The notes beneath the pieces were generated by a model. It saw nothing but the letters and a program-made list of their open reading frames with translations. It was not told the origin of the DNA and did no database searches. From positions 124,001 through 188,000 of the forward strand of contig NZ_CAAJGM010000011.1 in assembly GCF_900996235.1 (NCBI RefSeq): a DNA stretch of 64,000 nt, written 5' to 3'. Below, one piece after another: positions 1 to 8,171 of the stretch; positions within the stretch are counted from its first letter, which is position 1, and each line of letters begins with the position of its first letter. The translations under genes were made by a program, and so were the position numbers. The stretch comes from Paraburkholderia sp. BCC1885 (GTDB taxonomy: Bacteria; Pseudomonadota; Gammaproteobacteria; Burkholderiales; Burkholderiaceae).

Positions 1-479
1 TGGCTCAGATCGAGCAGATTGTCCGCGCTCAACTGATAGTGGGCGCGCGTGAGCAGATACCCGTCATGCATATAAGTAGTTGCGGGATCCACAAACGGAA
101 ACGACGGCAATAACGACGCATCGGCGCGTTGCGGATCGCCCGCCCAGAACCACACTGCGCCATGGCGTTCGATAGCCGGGTAGGTACGCACCTTCGCGCC
201 GCTCGGCACACGGCCGTCGCCATGCGGATTGTGTACGCACTGCCCGGACTCGCCAAAACGCAGGCCATGATAGGGACATTCGAGCGCGCCATCGACAATA
301 CGGCCTTTCGACAGCGGCGCAAAGCGATGCGCACAGCGGTCATCGAGTACGATCGCGCGCTGCGACGCATCGCGATACAACACCACAGGCCGCCCAAGCA
401 GCGTGCGCGCTAACGGCGCATCGACGCGCACCTCGTGCGCAAAAGCGGCGACATACCACGCATTCAACAGGAAGGACAT
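1..479 (-). CDS. Rieske [2Fe-2S] ring-hydroxylating oxygenase/O-demethylase, large subunit (N-terminal part)
   Basis: The gene reads leftward from an ATG at 479 and runs off the window, so only about 159 residues are visible. The N-terminus carries a complete Rieske cluster motif: C49-x-H51 and C68-x2-H71, inside CAHRFAPLSKG and ECPYHGLRF. This arrangement, close to the N-terminus, is typical of vanillate O-demethylase (VanA)-like and related phthalate-family oxygenase subunits, which need a reductase partner. The catalytic mononuclear iron domain lies outside the window, so the substrate cannot be told. The gene points away from the type III secretion genes and is probably unrelated to them. 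The family call is secure; the substrate is not. Confidence 0.85.
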   Translation of the reverse strand, partial: MSFLLNAWYVAAFAHEVRVDAPLARTLLGRPVVLYRDASQRAIVLDDRCAHRFAPLSKGRIVDGALECPYHGLRFGESGQCVHNPHGDGRVPSGAKVRTYPAIERHGAVWFWAGDPQRADASLLPSFPFVDPATTYMHDGYLLTRAHYQLSADNLLDLS

Positions 480-1005
480 GGGCAGCTCGAAACAGGATCG
501 TCGGACGCGAAAAAAAATTAATCGCGAGTAATTCGCCTGCAATAAATCAGGCGGTTAGTTCGTATCCGAGTTTAAAGACGCCTCTCGCGCATAGATTCAA
601 CAAAGCTCATGCAGATGCGAAGCCATGCCCCGCATTCTGTTTAGTGGATTCTCAACAAAGCTGAATCTGCCTTGCGGCATTGAAAGGTGGCGCGAACCTA
701 TACATCGCCTGACGTTGGCGGGCATATCCGCCACTTTTACCGCACCCCTGACGTAATCAGGCAATTGATACCGGATCGCCGCTTGACGTCGTAACTTACG
801 GCATCTTCCCGGCATCTGCGCGGTTATTCGTCGTAACAAATCAATCAATGCTCATCGAAAATGTTTACCTGTAAACCGTGATCCGTCCAGGGGAAACAAT
901 TCGTTACAGCCCTGATATTTTATGGGTCTTAATTTTCGGGTCGTGCAGTTCGGCATTTGCAGTTCGGCATTCGGAGCACAACCGTTGGTATCCGTCCTGG
1001 AGGGC
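480..1005. other. Long intergenic region between the Rieske gene and the first HrpG-like regulator
   Basis: These 526 bp lie between divergent genes and contain no convincing reading frame. A 6-bp-stem dyad, TGGCGG/CCGCCA at 716-733, is followed on the plus strand by CTTTTA, like a weak terminator, though no plus-strand gene ends there. Just before the regulator start is a perfect 14-bp tandem duplication (944-971). Several TTCG tetramers occur around 935-973, but none pair with the 16-bp spacing of a PIP/hrpII box. Confidence 0.5.
944..971. repeat. Perfect 14-bp tandem repeat (two copies)
   Basis: The unit TGCAGTTCGGCATT occurs twice head to tail, 35 bp upstream of the chosen start of the HrpG-like regulator and therefore in its probable 5' untranslated or promoter region. 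Each copy contains a TTCGG. It could be a regulator site or a slippage duplication. Confidence 0.8.
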
Positions 1006-2085
1006 ATGTTGAAATTCGCCGTGATGACCACCAACAGCAATCTGTTCAATCTGATATGCCAGAGCTTTGGCGACGACACCATCGAGTGCTGCCGTTTTCA
1101 TGACGACGTGGCGCTCTCGCGAGCCATTTATCGCGAGGACTATCACGCGATTCTGGTCGATGCAGCCACCGGCATCGATTCGACCCGCGCCGTATTCGCC
1201 CGCCGCGCCTGCTATGGCGACCGGCGCGCGCCCCTGATCGTGGTGGGCTCGTTTGCCGATCGCGACAGCATCGAGCGGGCTTTCGAGGCCGGCGCCGACG
1301 ATGTCGTGCTGTCGCCGGTCGACCGTAGCGAACTGGCCGTGCGCACACTGCTGGCGTTGCGGCGCTTCCAGTCGACCCCGGCAGCGCCTACCGAAGACTC
1401 CGCCGCGCTTGGACCTTATAAGCTCGATCGACGCGCCGGCGTCGTGCTGGTCAACGAGCGCATCGTGCGCCTAACGGTGCGCGAGTTTGCGATTGCGTGG
1501 CTGCTGTTCTCGCGCGCCGGCGAATATGTGAGCCGCCGCCAGATTGCCGGTGCGATCTGGAGCAGCACCGAGGATATCGTCGGCCGCACCCTCGAACAGC
1601 ATATCTACAAGCTGCGCAAGAAGCTGGGCCTGAACGGCAGTTCCGGCGTGCAACTGCGCACCATGTATGCGCACGGCTACCGCGTGGAGCTGTGCGATTC
1701 GACAGTGGAAAGCGAAACGGAGCTCGCGCTCGACGCCCGTACCTTGCGCGATCCGGCGACGCAGCGCGCCGAACCGCTGGCCGTCGCAGCCTTGCAGGCG
1801 GTCGAGGCGGCGCTCAGCGAAGCCGCCCACGCAGACGAGCCGCTCGCGGCCCGCGCCTGCCGCGCCCTCGACGTCCATCCCCACGACAGCGAAGCGGCCC
1901 GCACCGCGCAGCCGTGGGGGCAATACGCGGCATTCTGGAGCCTTGGAGCGCCGGGTTCCGCGAACCTCGTGGCAAACGTCACCGCGACCGACACGACCCT
2001 CTACTCCGGCAGCGATAACAGCGCCTACGCGTCGCTCTCCATCCCCGCCGCCTTGCTGCGCAATGGTTCGCGACAGCGTCGCTAG
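1006..2085 (+). CDS. HrpG-like OmpR-family transcriptional regulator, copy 1 (degenerate receiver)
   Basis: The product is 359 aa from the ATG at 1006, which has a GGAGGG ribosome-binding site; earlier in-frame starts lack one. Residues 1-115 resemble a response-regulator receiver. D52 sits where the phosphoryl-accepting aspartate would be, but the usual N-terminal acidic pair is replaced by TTN (8-10) and the conserved lysine is not seen, so it is probably a pseudo-receiver. An OmpR-type winged helix follows (TVREFAIAWLLFSRAGEYVS and TLEQHIYKLRKKL), then a roughly 110-residue Ala/Arg-rich tail of unknown role. HrpG of Ralstonia and Xanthomonas is an OmpR-family regulator at the top of the hrp cascade, and the position next to hrcC/hrpB supports that role. 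A close paralogue lies at 2807. Confidence 0.75.
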   Translation: MLKFAVMTTNSNLFNLICQSFGDDTIECCRFHDDVALSRAIYREDYHAILVDAATGIDSTRAVFARRACYGDRRAPLIVVGSFADRDSIERAFEAGADDVVLSPVDRSELAVRTLLALRRFQSTPAAPTEDSAALGPYKLDRRAGVVLVNERIVRLTVREFAIAWLLFSRAGEYVSRRQIAGAIWSSTEDIVGRTLEQHIYKLRKKLGLNGSSGVQLRTMYAHGYRVELCDSTVESETELALDARTLRDPATQRAEPLAVAALQAVEAALSEAAHADEPLAARACRALDVHPHDSEAARTAQPWGQYAAFWSLGAPGSANLVANVTATDTTLYSGSDNSAYASLSIPAALLRNGSRQRR

Positions 2086-2240
2086 CCACCGCGCACGCCC
2101 CAAAAAAGACCGTCACGTCAGGGAATAAGCCGCCAACAGCAGGCGTTCAATAGAGTAACCAGCACCGTCACGCATCGCTCAAGGTATCGCGGGCATCGCG
2201 GGCGGCGCCGGTTATCCTCTCTCCATTCCACGAGACGTCT

Positions 2241-2678
2241 ATGAAAATGAATCGAATGCTCACGGCTATGGTGCTGTCGCTGAGCCTCGCGGCGCCCGCG
2301 CTCGCGATTGCCGACACGCTCAACCTGAAAGCCGACCTGCTCGCGTCCTCCGAAGTCCCGCCGAAAGCCAGCAATGGCCACGGCCAACTGAGCGGCACCT
2401 ACGACACGTCGTCGAAAGTGCTGCAGTGGAAGGTCACCTATGCGGACCTCACCGGCCCGGCCAGCATGGCGCATTTTCATGGTCCCGCGCCCGTCGGCAA
2501 GAACGCAGGCGTCGTAATTCCGATTCCGATGGACAAACTGGCGAGCCCGATCGAAGGTCAGGCCACGCTCACCGCCGCACAGGAAAGCGACCTGCTCGCC
2601 GGCAACTGGTATTTCAACGTGCATACCGCGAAGAATCCCGGCGGCGAAATTCGCGGCCAGGTCGAACAGGTCAAGTAA
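2241..2678 (+). CDS. CHRD domain-containing exported protein
   Basis: This 145-aa protein has a clear signal peptide: KMNR, a hydrophobic core to about residue 22, then an ALA-type cleavage site near IADT. The mature part is a single CHRD domain, recognisable by ASSEVPP, HFHGPAPVGKNAGVV and the closing WYFNVHTAKNPGGEIRGQV. CHRD domains occur in periplasmic or secreted proteins of mostly unknown function. The gene sits between the two HrpG-like regulators, as if inserted between or co-duplicated with them, and ends before a hairpin at 2705-2734. No link to type III secretion is established. Confidence 0.85.
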   Translation: MKMNRMLTAMVLSLSLAAPALAIADTLNLKADLLASSEVPPKASNGHGQLSGTYDTSSKVLQWKVTYADLTGPASMAHFHGPAPVGKNAGVVIPIPMDKLASPIEGQATLTAAQESDLLAGNWYFNVHTAKNPGGEIRGQVEQVK

Positions 2679-2704
2679 CGCATCACCGCTCTCCTCCTGC
2701 GCCC

Positions 2705-2734
2705 TGCAACCGGCCGATCTGCCGGCCCGTTGCA
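2705..2734 (+). terminator. Hairpin after the CHRD gene
   Basis: TGCAAC plus CGGC pairs with GCCG and GTTGCA around a short loop and a small bulge, 26 bp after the CHRD stop. There is no strong T-run, so termination is only a possibility. Confidence 0.35.
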
Positions 2735-2806
2735 GCAAGCGGCCCCTACGCCCACCTGTACTGCCCGCGGCGTAGGGCGCCTTTAGCATCGCCTCCGGAG
2801 AACAAA

Positions 2807-3736
2807 TTGAAATTCGCCGTGTTGACCACCAACGGCAATCTGTTCAATCGGATTTGCCAGTGCTTTAACGACCTCGATAATCTCAGCGCATTCAGCGACG
2901 ACGCTATTGAATATCGGCGCTTTCGCGATGACACCGCATTATCGCGGGCGATTTCCCGCGACGATTACGACGCGATTTTTATCGATGCATCGAATGGCAT
3001 CGAATCGACTCGTGCCGTGCTCGCGCATCGCGCCTGTTACGACGACCGGCGCGCCGCGCTGATCTTTGTCGGCGAGTTCGCGGATCGCGACAGCATCGAA
3101 CGCGCGTTCAATGCAGGCGCTGACGATATCGTGCTGGCGCCACTCAATCCCGGCGAACTGGCCGCGCGGACCCGCCTTGCATTGCGCCGCATCCAGTCAG
3201 TCACGCCGGCGCATGCGGACGATATTCTGCGCTTCGGCGGCTATCGCCTCGACCGGCGCGCTAGTGTCGTGCAGATCAACGAGCGCAGCGTGCGCATGAC
3301 CGTGCGCGAGTTTGCGATTGCCTGGCTGCTTTTTTCGCGCGCCGGCGAATACGTGAGCCGCAAACAGATGGCTGCGGCAATCTGGGGGAGCACTGAAGAT
3401 ATCGTCGGCCGCACGCTCGAACAGCATATCTACAAGCTACGCAAGAAGCTGGATCTGAACGGCGCGGCCGGTGTGCATCTACGCACGCGCTATGCGCATG
3501 GCTATCGTATCGAACTGTCCGGCGATAGCACGGATGGCGATGCGGACGTCAACGCGCAAACGCAACCGGCCGGCAACGCAGACGCGCCGCTTGCTTCGAA
3601 CGAGGTGGCAGACAGGACGCGGTCAGTTCGCGCCAGCACGCCATGGGCGATTGCTTCGTCCTGGTCAGGTGCGGCGCTGCCGCTTTACTCCATCTCCGAT
3701 GCGCTTGCCTGCGCCTGCCTCCCGCAACGCAGATAG
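2807..3736 (+). CDS. HrpG-like OmpR-family transcriptional regulator, copy 2 (degenerate receiver)
   Basis: The chosen start is a TTG at 2807 behind GGAG, giving 309 aa. It is chosen because the N-terminus (KFAVLTTNGNLFN) then aligns directly with copy 1 and the DNA around both starts is nearly the same. The receiver has D60 at the phospho-site position but TTN in place of the acidic pair and no obvious conserved lysine. The winged helix (TVREFAIAWLLFSRAGEYVS, TLEQHIYKLRKKL) is almost identical to copy 1, while the C-terminal tail is shorter and different. Copy 2 carries extra residues around 22-30 of the receiver. It is convergent with hrcC. The role is inferred as a type III secretion regulator; heterodimerisation with copy 1 is conceivable. 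Confidence 0.75.
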   Translation: MKFAVLTTNGNLFNRICQCFNDLDNLSAFSDDAIEYRRFRDDTALSRAISRDDYDAIFIDASNGIESTRAVLAHRACYDDRRAALIFVGEFADRDSIERAFNAGADDIVLAPLNPGELAARTRLALRRIQSVTPAHADDILRFGGYRLDRRASVVQINERSVRMTVREFAIAWLLFSRAGEYVSRKQMAAAIWGSTEDIVGRTLEQHIYKLRKKLDLNGAAGVHLRTRYAHGYRIELSGDSTDGDADVNAQTQPAGNADAPLASNEVADRTRSVRASTPWAIASSWSGAALPLYSISDALACACLPQRR

Positions 3737-3737
3737 A

Positions 3738-3753
3738 GCGCCCCGCGAGGCGC
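3738..3753. terminator. Weak hairpin between the converging HrpG-like gene and hrcC
   Basis: GCGCC and GGCGC form a 5-bp GC stem with a 6-base loop in the 51-bp gap between two converging genes. It could serve both strands. The stem is short and the T-run poor. Confidence 0.3.
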
Positions 3754-3787
3754 CCTGACCTTTCATCACCAACCCGTCACACGCTCG

Positions 3788-5608
3788 TTACAAACTCAGC
3801 ACGCGCGGCGTCAACAGAAAGATAGTCTCCGTATGCGAGTGGCTATCGTTATTGTCGCGAAACAGCGCACCGAGCAGCGGAATCTTCGACAGCAGGGGCA
3901 CGCTGGTCACGCCATTCGAATTGCTGTCCTTGCTATAGCCGGCAATCAGCAGACTCTCGCCTTCGCCGACAAAAGCCTGAGTATTGATTTCGCTGGTTGT
4001 GATAACCGGAATGCTGTCCACCTGCTGCCCCGTCATCTCGCCGTCTTCGATATGCACGTTGAGCTTGATGCGGGTCTGGCCGTTATCGGACACCACCATC
4101 GGCAGGACGCGCAGCGAAACGCCGGTCGATACGCTATACAGATCCGCTGACGTGTAGCCTGATACGCGCACGAAGAATTTCGTCTTGTTGTCCATGACCG
4201 CTTCGACGTTATCGAGTGTCGCGACTTTCGGCGAGGCGTCGATCTTCGCCTTCGTGTTGCTCTGCGACGCGTTGATGCGCGCCATCAGATAACGCCCGGC
4301 GCCACCGAGCACCGCGGTCAGCGAGCCACCCACCGGTGTCGATTCCACCACCGTCGTGCCGTCCGCCAGCGTCGTGGTGCCGAACGACGGGTTGACCTGG
4401 CCGTTCGCAAAACTGTTCTGCGCCGTGGTGCCGTCGCCGGTTTGCGCATCGATATGACTGTTGTGCGCACGCCAGTCGACACCGATCTGCGACAGCAGGT
4501 CATCGTCGATCTCGATGATATGCGCCTCGATCTCGATCAGCTTCGGCCGGGTATCGAGTTTGTCGATCAATGAGGCATACTGATCAATTCGCTCGGGTGT
4601 GTCGCGGATCAGCACCGAGTTGGTGGTCGGGTCGGCCTGCATGATCGGCAAGCTCAGATCGCCGCCACCGCTTGCACCCACGCTGCCCTGCGAACGGCCC
4701 GGCACGCTGCCGTAACCCACGTTGCCGCCGCTGCCGAAGTTCGGCGCGGCCGAGTTGCCCACCAGCCCGCCCAGCGACGTATCCTGCCCTTGACCCTGCG
4801 GCATGTTGGCCGGCAGCGGCGGCAACAAGGTCTGCAAGCCACCGCCCGAGCTATTGCCGTTGACGTCGTTCATCGGCTGCAGGCGCTGCATGTTGGGCGC
4901 GACGGAGTTCTGCGCATAGCTGCTGTCGCCGCTGCCACCCCCGCCACCCTGCTCCTGCTTCGCGTGATACATATTCGACAGCACCGTGGCAACACCCGGC
5001 ACCGTGATCGTATTGTCGTCGATGCGCACCTTATGATCCGCCGCCCACGCATTTTTCAGCTTGAAAACGCGAATGATCGAGCCACCGCGCCGGTTGGCGT
5101 GATCGTCCAGCCGTTGCGCCACTTCCATCACGAGTTGCACATACTGCGGCGGTCCGTTGACGAGCGCCGTGCCGGCCGCCTCGTCATAGGAAATCGGAAA
5201 ACGCGTATCGTCGATGCTCATGGTTTGCAGCGCGGCGCGCAGATCCGCAGGCGAAGCATGATCGAGCTTGATCACCTGATGGGTGATGTCGTTCGCGCTG
5301 GTGATGGTCAGCACACTGCCGTCATAAAACCAGACGAAGCCGAAAGTCGCCGCCAACGTGTCGAGAAAACGCTGCGGCGAGGTATCGAAATGCCCCGTCA
5401 CCGAGCCCTGCACGTTGCCCGCGATCGAAGCGGCCACACCCTGGCTCGCCGTGAAATCGCGCAACACGTCCTTCAGATCTTTACCCTCGACGGCGATATG
5501 CACCGTCGAACTGCGCCAGCGCACCGGCGCCGCGTGAGCCGGTGCGGCTGCGGCGAGTGCGAGCGACGCCGCGAGCCACGCGGCGCAAAATAGCCTCTTC
5601 GATTTCAT
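3788..5608 (-). CDS. hrcC: Type III secretion outer-membrane secretin HrcC (SctC)
   Basis: The 606-aa secretin forms the outer-membrane ring of the injectisome. The start at 5608 is chosen because it opens directly into a signal peptide (MKSKRLFCAAWLAASLALA...AHA); the longer frame adds an implausible leader. N0/N1-type domains follow (DVLRDFTASQGV, STAAT-like TFGFVWF). Next come a Gly/Asn-rich low-complexity insert around residues 225-300 and the C-terminal secretin core (PKLIEIEAHIIEIDDDLLSQIGVDW, then QVDSIPVITTSEINTQAFVGEGESLLIAG). The length fits HrcC/YscC. The gene follows hrpB in the same direction after 77 bp holding a strong hairpin, so expression is probably tied to hrpB with possible attenuation. 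Confidence 0.95.
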   Translation of the reverse strand: MKSKRLFCAAWLAASLALAAAAPAHAAPVRWRSSTVHIAVEGKDLKDVLRDFTASQGVAASIAGNVQGSVTGHFDTSPQRFLDTLAATFGFVWFYDGSVLTITSANDITHQVIKLDHASPADLRAALQTMSIDDTRFPISYDEAAGTALVNGPPQYVQLVMEVAQRLDDHANRRGGSIIRVFKLKNAWAADHKVRIDDNTITVPGVATVLSNMYHAKQEQGGGGGSGDSSYAQNSVAPNMQRLQPMNDVNGNSSGGGLQTLLPPLPANMPQGQGQDTSLGGLVGNSAAPNFGSGGNVGYGSVPGRSQGSVGASGGGDLSLPIMQADPTTNSVLIRDTPERIDQYASLIDKLDTRPKLIEIEAHIIEIDDDLLSQIGVDWRAHNSHIDAQTGDGTTAQNSFANGQVNPSFGTTTLADGTTVVESTPVGGSLTAVLGGAGRYLMARINASQSNTKAKIDASPKVATLDNVEAVMDNKTKFFVRVSGYTSADLYSVSTGVSLRVLPMVVSDNGQTRIKLNVHIEDGEMTGQQVDSIPVITTSEINTQAFVGEGESLLIAGYSKDSNSNGVTSVPLLSKIPLLGALFRDNNDSHSHTETIFLLTPRVLSL

Positions 5609-5630
5609 GGAGTCGTGTGGGTAGAGGTGA

Positions 5631-5674
5631 ATAAAATGGCGGCGCGCGCATGGCGGCGCGTAGCACGCCGCCAT
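5631..5674 (-). promoter_or_regulatory. Intercistronic hairpin with a duplicated 3' arm and U-tract between hrpB and hrcC
   Basis: In the leftward transcript ATGGCGGCG (5674-5666) can pair perfectly, 9 bp, with CGCCGCCAT (5658-5650) around a 7-base loop. A second copy of GCGCCGCCAT follows at once (5646-5637) and runs directly into TTTTAT. The same 5' arm could therefore pair with either copy. The distal pairing plus the U-run looks like an intrinsic terminator, and the proximal pairing would prevent it. Readthrough into hrcC could thus be modulated; this is inference from base pairing only. Confidence 0.45.
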
Positions 5675-5685
5675 GCTGCGAGGTC

Positions 5686-7161
5686 TTATCGTTCGAGCGT
5701 CTCGGAGGGCGCTTCATGAAACTGCTTGCGGTAGCCGTTTACCAGCGTCGAGCGGTTTTGCACGCCCCACTTGCTCGCTGCGCTCAGCACGCCGCGCTCG
5801 CTGGCATAGGAGTTTTCGGTCAGCTCCGCGCGAATCCGTTCCATGCGCTGCCGGCGAATCAGTTCGGTGGGCGAAAGTCCGAGGAAGTTTTTAAACGCGC
5901 TTTGCAGCGCCCGCTCCGTCACACCGATTTCCGCCGCCACTTCGCGCACCGAGAGATCGCGCCGGTCGAGATTGTCGAGCACATAGCCATAGGCGCGGCG
6001 ATACTTGGCGGGCAGCCGGGCGCTGACATCGTCGAGTTGCGGCGATGGTTTGCCCGCGCGATTGAGCGACGGCGCACGCGCGTGCGAGTCCTCGCGCAGG
6101 CACTGCATGGCCACCAATGCATAGCGGCTATACAGTTGCAGCGATTCCTGCGCGCGGCCCTGCGCCTGGCGCGTCTTGGCCGTGCAGTACAGATACTCGA
6201 GATGGCGGTGGCCGGTGGTGCCGTTACGGCCCACCTGATGCAGCGGTTCGAGCACCGCATGCGCGAGATGCGGCGCGGCGCCTGCCAGCGTGGCGAGCGC
6301 GATCTCCAGACGCAGCGTGCGCTGATAGTCGAGCAGGCCCTGTTCGCGCGCCCAATTCAGATAATCATGCAGGCCGCCGATCGCATCGCGGTCCGCACAG
6401 GCCGCGAGACGCAGCCGCTTCAGATAATCGATACGGCCGCGCAGCAGCGGTGTACGCACACCAAGCACGGCTTCGCGCAGGCTGTCGACCGTCGTGCCGA
6501 CGGCATGCGGCGCGCGCAACACGCGGTCGCTCGACAAGGCCGACTGCCAATACACATGATCGCCCAACGCGCTGGCGCTGCGTACTTCGCTCTGCACGGC
6601 GAGATCGAAGCGCAAAGTAGCCAGCACATCGTGCCAATGATCCTGATGGTCTTCGATATCACGCTCCACCAGTTCAGCCAGACTTTCGAGCGCGTCGTTC
6701 GCCTCGCCGGTGCGGCCGAGTTCCTGCAACACGCAGACCATGCCGAAGTGCGCTTCCGCCGCCCGCGCCGGTTCGATCTCCGGCTCATCGGCGACGCGCG
6801 AGAAACACGCTAGCGCAGTGCCGAGCCGATGACGGAAAAAGGCCTGCCACGCAGCGTTGCGGCACGAGGCAATACGAATGGCGTGCTTCGACGAACGAAT
6901 CAGCTTTTGCGAACGTCGATAGTTTTCTTCAGCTTCCACTTCGATGCCGAGCATCAACTGCATGTCGGCGTGCAATTGCAGGCCATAGGGTGCGTGCTCG
7001 GCGTGGCCGGCCTCTTCGGCCCAGCGGCTGATCTGCTGGCGCGCGGCATTGAGCTTGCCGTTGAGCAATGCATCCAGATAGCGGCTGGAAAGCGCCGGCC
7101 CGGCGTTAGGTGTGGGTGTAGCGAGAGCGGCGACAACGGGGAAGTACAGCATCGAGAACAT
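5686..7161 (-). CDS. hrpB: AraC-family T3SS transcriptional activator HrpB
   Basis: The product is 491 aa from the ATG at 7161, which has AGAGGAG six bases upstream. A long N-terminal region rich in TPR-like helical repeats (SRYLDALLNGKLNAARQQIS and following) occupies residues 1-395. The last 90 residues are an AraC-type double helix-turn-helix (DLSVREVAAEIGVTERALQS, then GVLSAASKWGVQNRSTLVNG). Length, layout and the N-terminal SRYLDALLNGKLN motif match Ralstonia HrpB (HrpX in Xanthomonas), the direct activator of PIP/hrpII-box promoters. Two perfect boxes of that kind lie at 13721-13875. The gene is upstream of hrcC, as in Ralstonia. Confidence 0.92.
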   Translation of the reverse strand: MFSMLYFPVVAALATPTPNAGPALSSRYLDALLNGKLNAARQQISRWAEEAGHAEHAPYGLQLHADMQLMLGIEVEAEENYRRSQKLIRSSKHAIRIASCRNAAWQAFFRHRLGTALACFSRVADEPEIEPARAAEAHFGMVCVLQELGRTGEANDALESLAELVERDIEDHQDHWHDVLATLRFDLAVQSEVRSASALGDHVYWQSALSSDRVLRAPHAVGTTVDSLREAVLGVRTPLLRGRIDYLKRLRLAACADRDAIGGLHDYLNWAREQGLLDYQRTLRLEIALATLAGAAPHLAHAVLEPLHQVGRNGTTGHRHLEYLYCTAKTRQAQGRAQESLQLYSRYALVAMQCLREDSHARAPSLNRAGKPSPQLDDVSARLPAKYRRAYGYVLDNLDRRDLSVREVAAEIGVTERALQSAFKNFLGLSPTELIRRQRMERIRAELTENSYASERGVLSAASKWGVQNRSTLVNGYRKQFHEAPSETLER

Positions 7162-7300
7162 GATTCGACTCCTCTGATTGCGGACCGCGTCGTGCACTGG
7201 AAGCGCACGTCATCGGATGGAGTCAAATGTAGTCAAACGCGAGGCGCAAACTTTCAATAAATCTGACATTTTCCGCGCATTTGAGAAGTGTTGAGTGTTC

Positions 7301-7333
7301 GGCCTCCACAGCCCTTGCGCGTGGCTTGAGGCC
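7301..7333. terminator. Imperfect hairpin between hrcT and hrpB
   Basis: GGCCTC (7301-7306) and GAGGCC (7328-7333), with an inner AGCC/GGCT pairing, form a bulged stem just beyond the hrcT stop. No T-run follows on the minus strand, so it may be a terminator for the hrpB1 operon or only a structured spacer. Confidence 0.3.
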
Positions 7334-7352
7334 TCACTTTCTCAAGCAAAAC

Positions 7353-8171
7353 TCAAGGTTTGGTCGCGGCATGCGTGAGTGTGCGAAATTGCGCGGCCAG
7401 ACCGGCGACGGTCACCTGTTCGCGGACCTGGTCCACGAAGATACCCACGAAGAGCGCCAGCATCAGCACGGTCACCGCGCCTTTGACCGGCTGGCTCAAG
7501 GTCATCAGATCGAGTTTCGAAGCCGACTTCGACGCGAAGCCGAAGGCAAAATCGATCAGCAACAGAATCAGCATCATCGGTGCCGCGATCTTGGCGACGG
7601 TCTGCATCAGCGTATCGGTCTGCTGCAGCACGAACGACTCGATCATGTTCGTCACGTTCGGCCCCGCCGAGGTGATCGGCCACCAGCTATACGATTCGTA
7701 GAGCGTGCCGAGCAGAAACGTCATGCCGCCCAGCGCCCAGAACGCGACGGTGGCGACCTGGCCAAGCAGCGTCGCGGTGGGCGTGGATTGCTCCTGACGG
7801 GTCGGGTTGGTGATCTGCACGTTGTTATAGCCGGTCAGATCGTCGATATAGGTGCCGGCGCTTTCGGCCACCCAGAACACGATGGAAGCGGCAAAACCGA
7901 TCACGAGACCGATCATCCCTTCGCGCAGGCCGATTTCAAGCAGCGCGACGCCATGCAGCGATTCGATAAACGAAGCCGGTTGTCCATACGCCACATAGGA
8001 ACTAAACAGCAGCACGATCGCATTGCGCACCACGCCTTGCAGCAAACCGTCGGCGGTAGGCGGGAAAATGAACATCACGATAAAGAGACGCAGCGAGCAG
8101 ACCCCGATCAACGTGATATAGCCGACCAGCAACTGGCCAAGCTGCGGCAGCGCCGAAAAGATATCGTTCAC
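7353..8171 (-). CDS. hrcT: Type III secretion export-gate protein HrcT (SctT)
   Basis: This 272-aa integral membrane protein is homologous to FliR/YscT and part of the SctRST export-gate complex in the inner membrane. The start is a GTG at 8171 overlapping the hrpB7 stop (GTGA); the longer frame would begin with a charged, non-conserved leader. Several hydrophobic segments are visible (LLVGYITLIGVCSLRLF; GMIGLVIGFAASIVFWVAE; VAFWALGGMTFLLG; AVTVLMLALFVGIFV), as is the family-like FIFPPTADG stretch. It is the last gene of the leftward operon, the same place as in the Ralstonia hrpB operon. Confidence 0.92.
   Translation of the reverse strand: MNDIFSALPQLGQLLVGYITLIGVCSLRLFIVMFIFPPTADGLLQGVVRNAIVLLFSSYVAYGQPASFIESLHGVALLEIGLREGMIGLVIGFAASIVFWVAESAGTYIDDLTGYNNVQITNPTRQEQSTPTATLLGQVATVAFWALGGMTFLLGTLYESYSWWPITSAGPNVTNMIESFVLQQTDTLMQTVAKIAAPMMLILLLIDFAFGFASKSASKLDLMTLSQPVKGAVTVLMLALFVGIFVDQVREQVTVAGLAAQFRTLTHAATKP

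Noticed and set aside
935..974. A possible PIP box before HrpG-like copy 1
   Set aside because: Several TTCG tetramers are present, but spacings are 10, 17 and 24 bp, not 16.
2426..2806. N-terminal extension of the second HrpG-like gene
   Set aside because: It overlaps the CHRD gene in another frame, is Arg-rich, and the alignment with copy 1 begins exactly at the TTG at 2807 behind GGAG.
5650..6813. A 387-codon open frame on the plus strand
   Set aside because: It lies wholly opposite hrpB, has Ala/Arg/His-rich composition typical of antisense frames in GC-rich DNA, and no recognisable domain.
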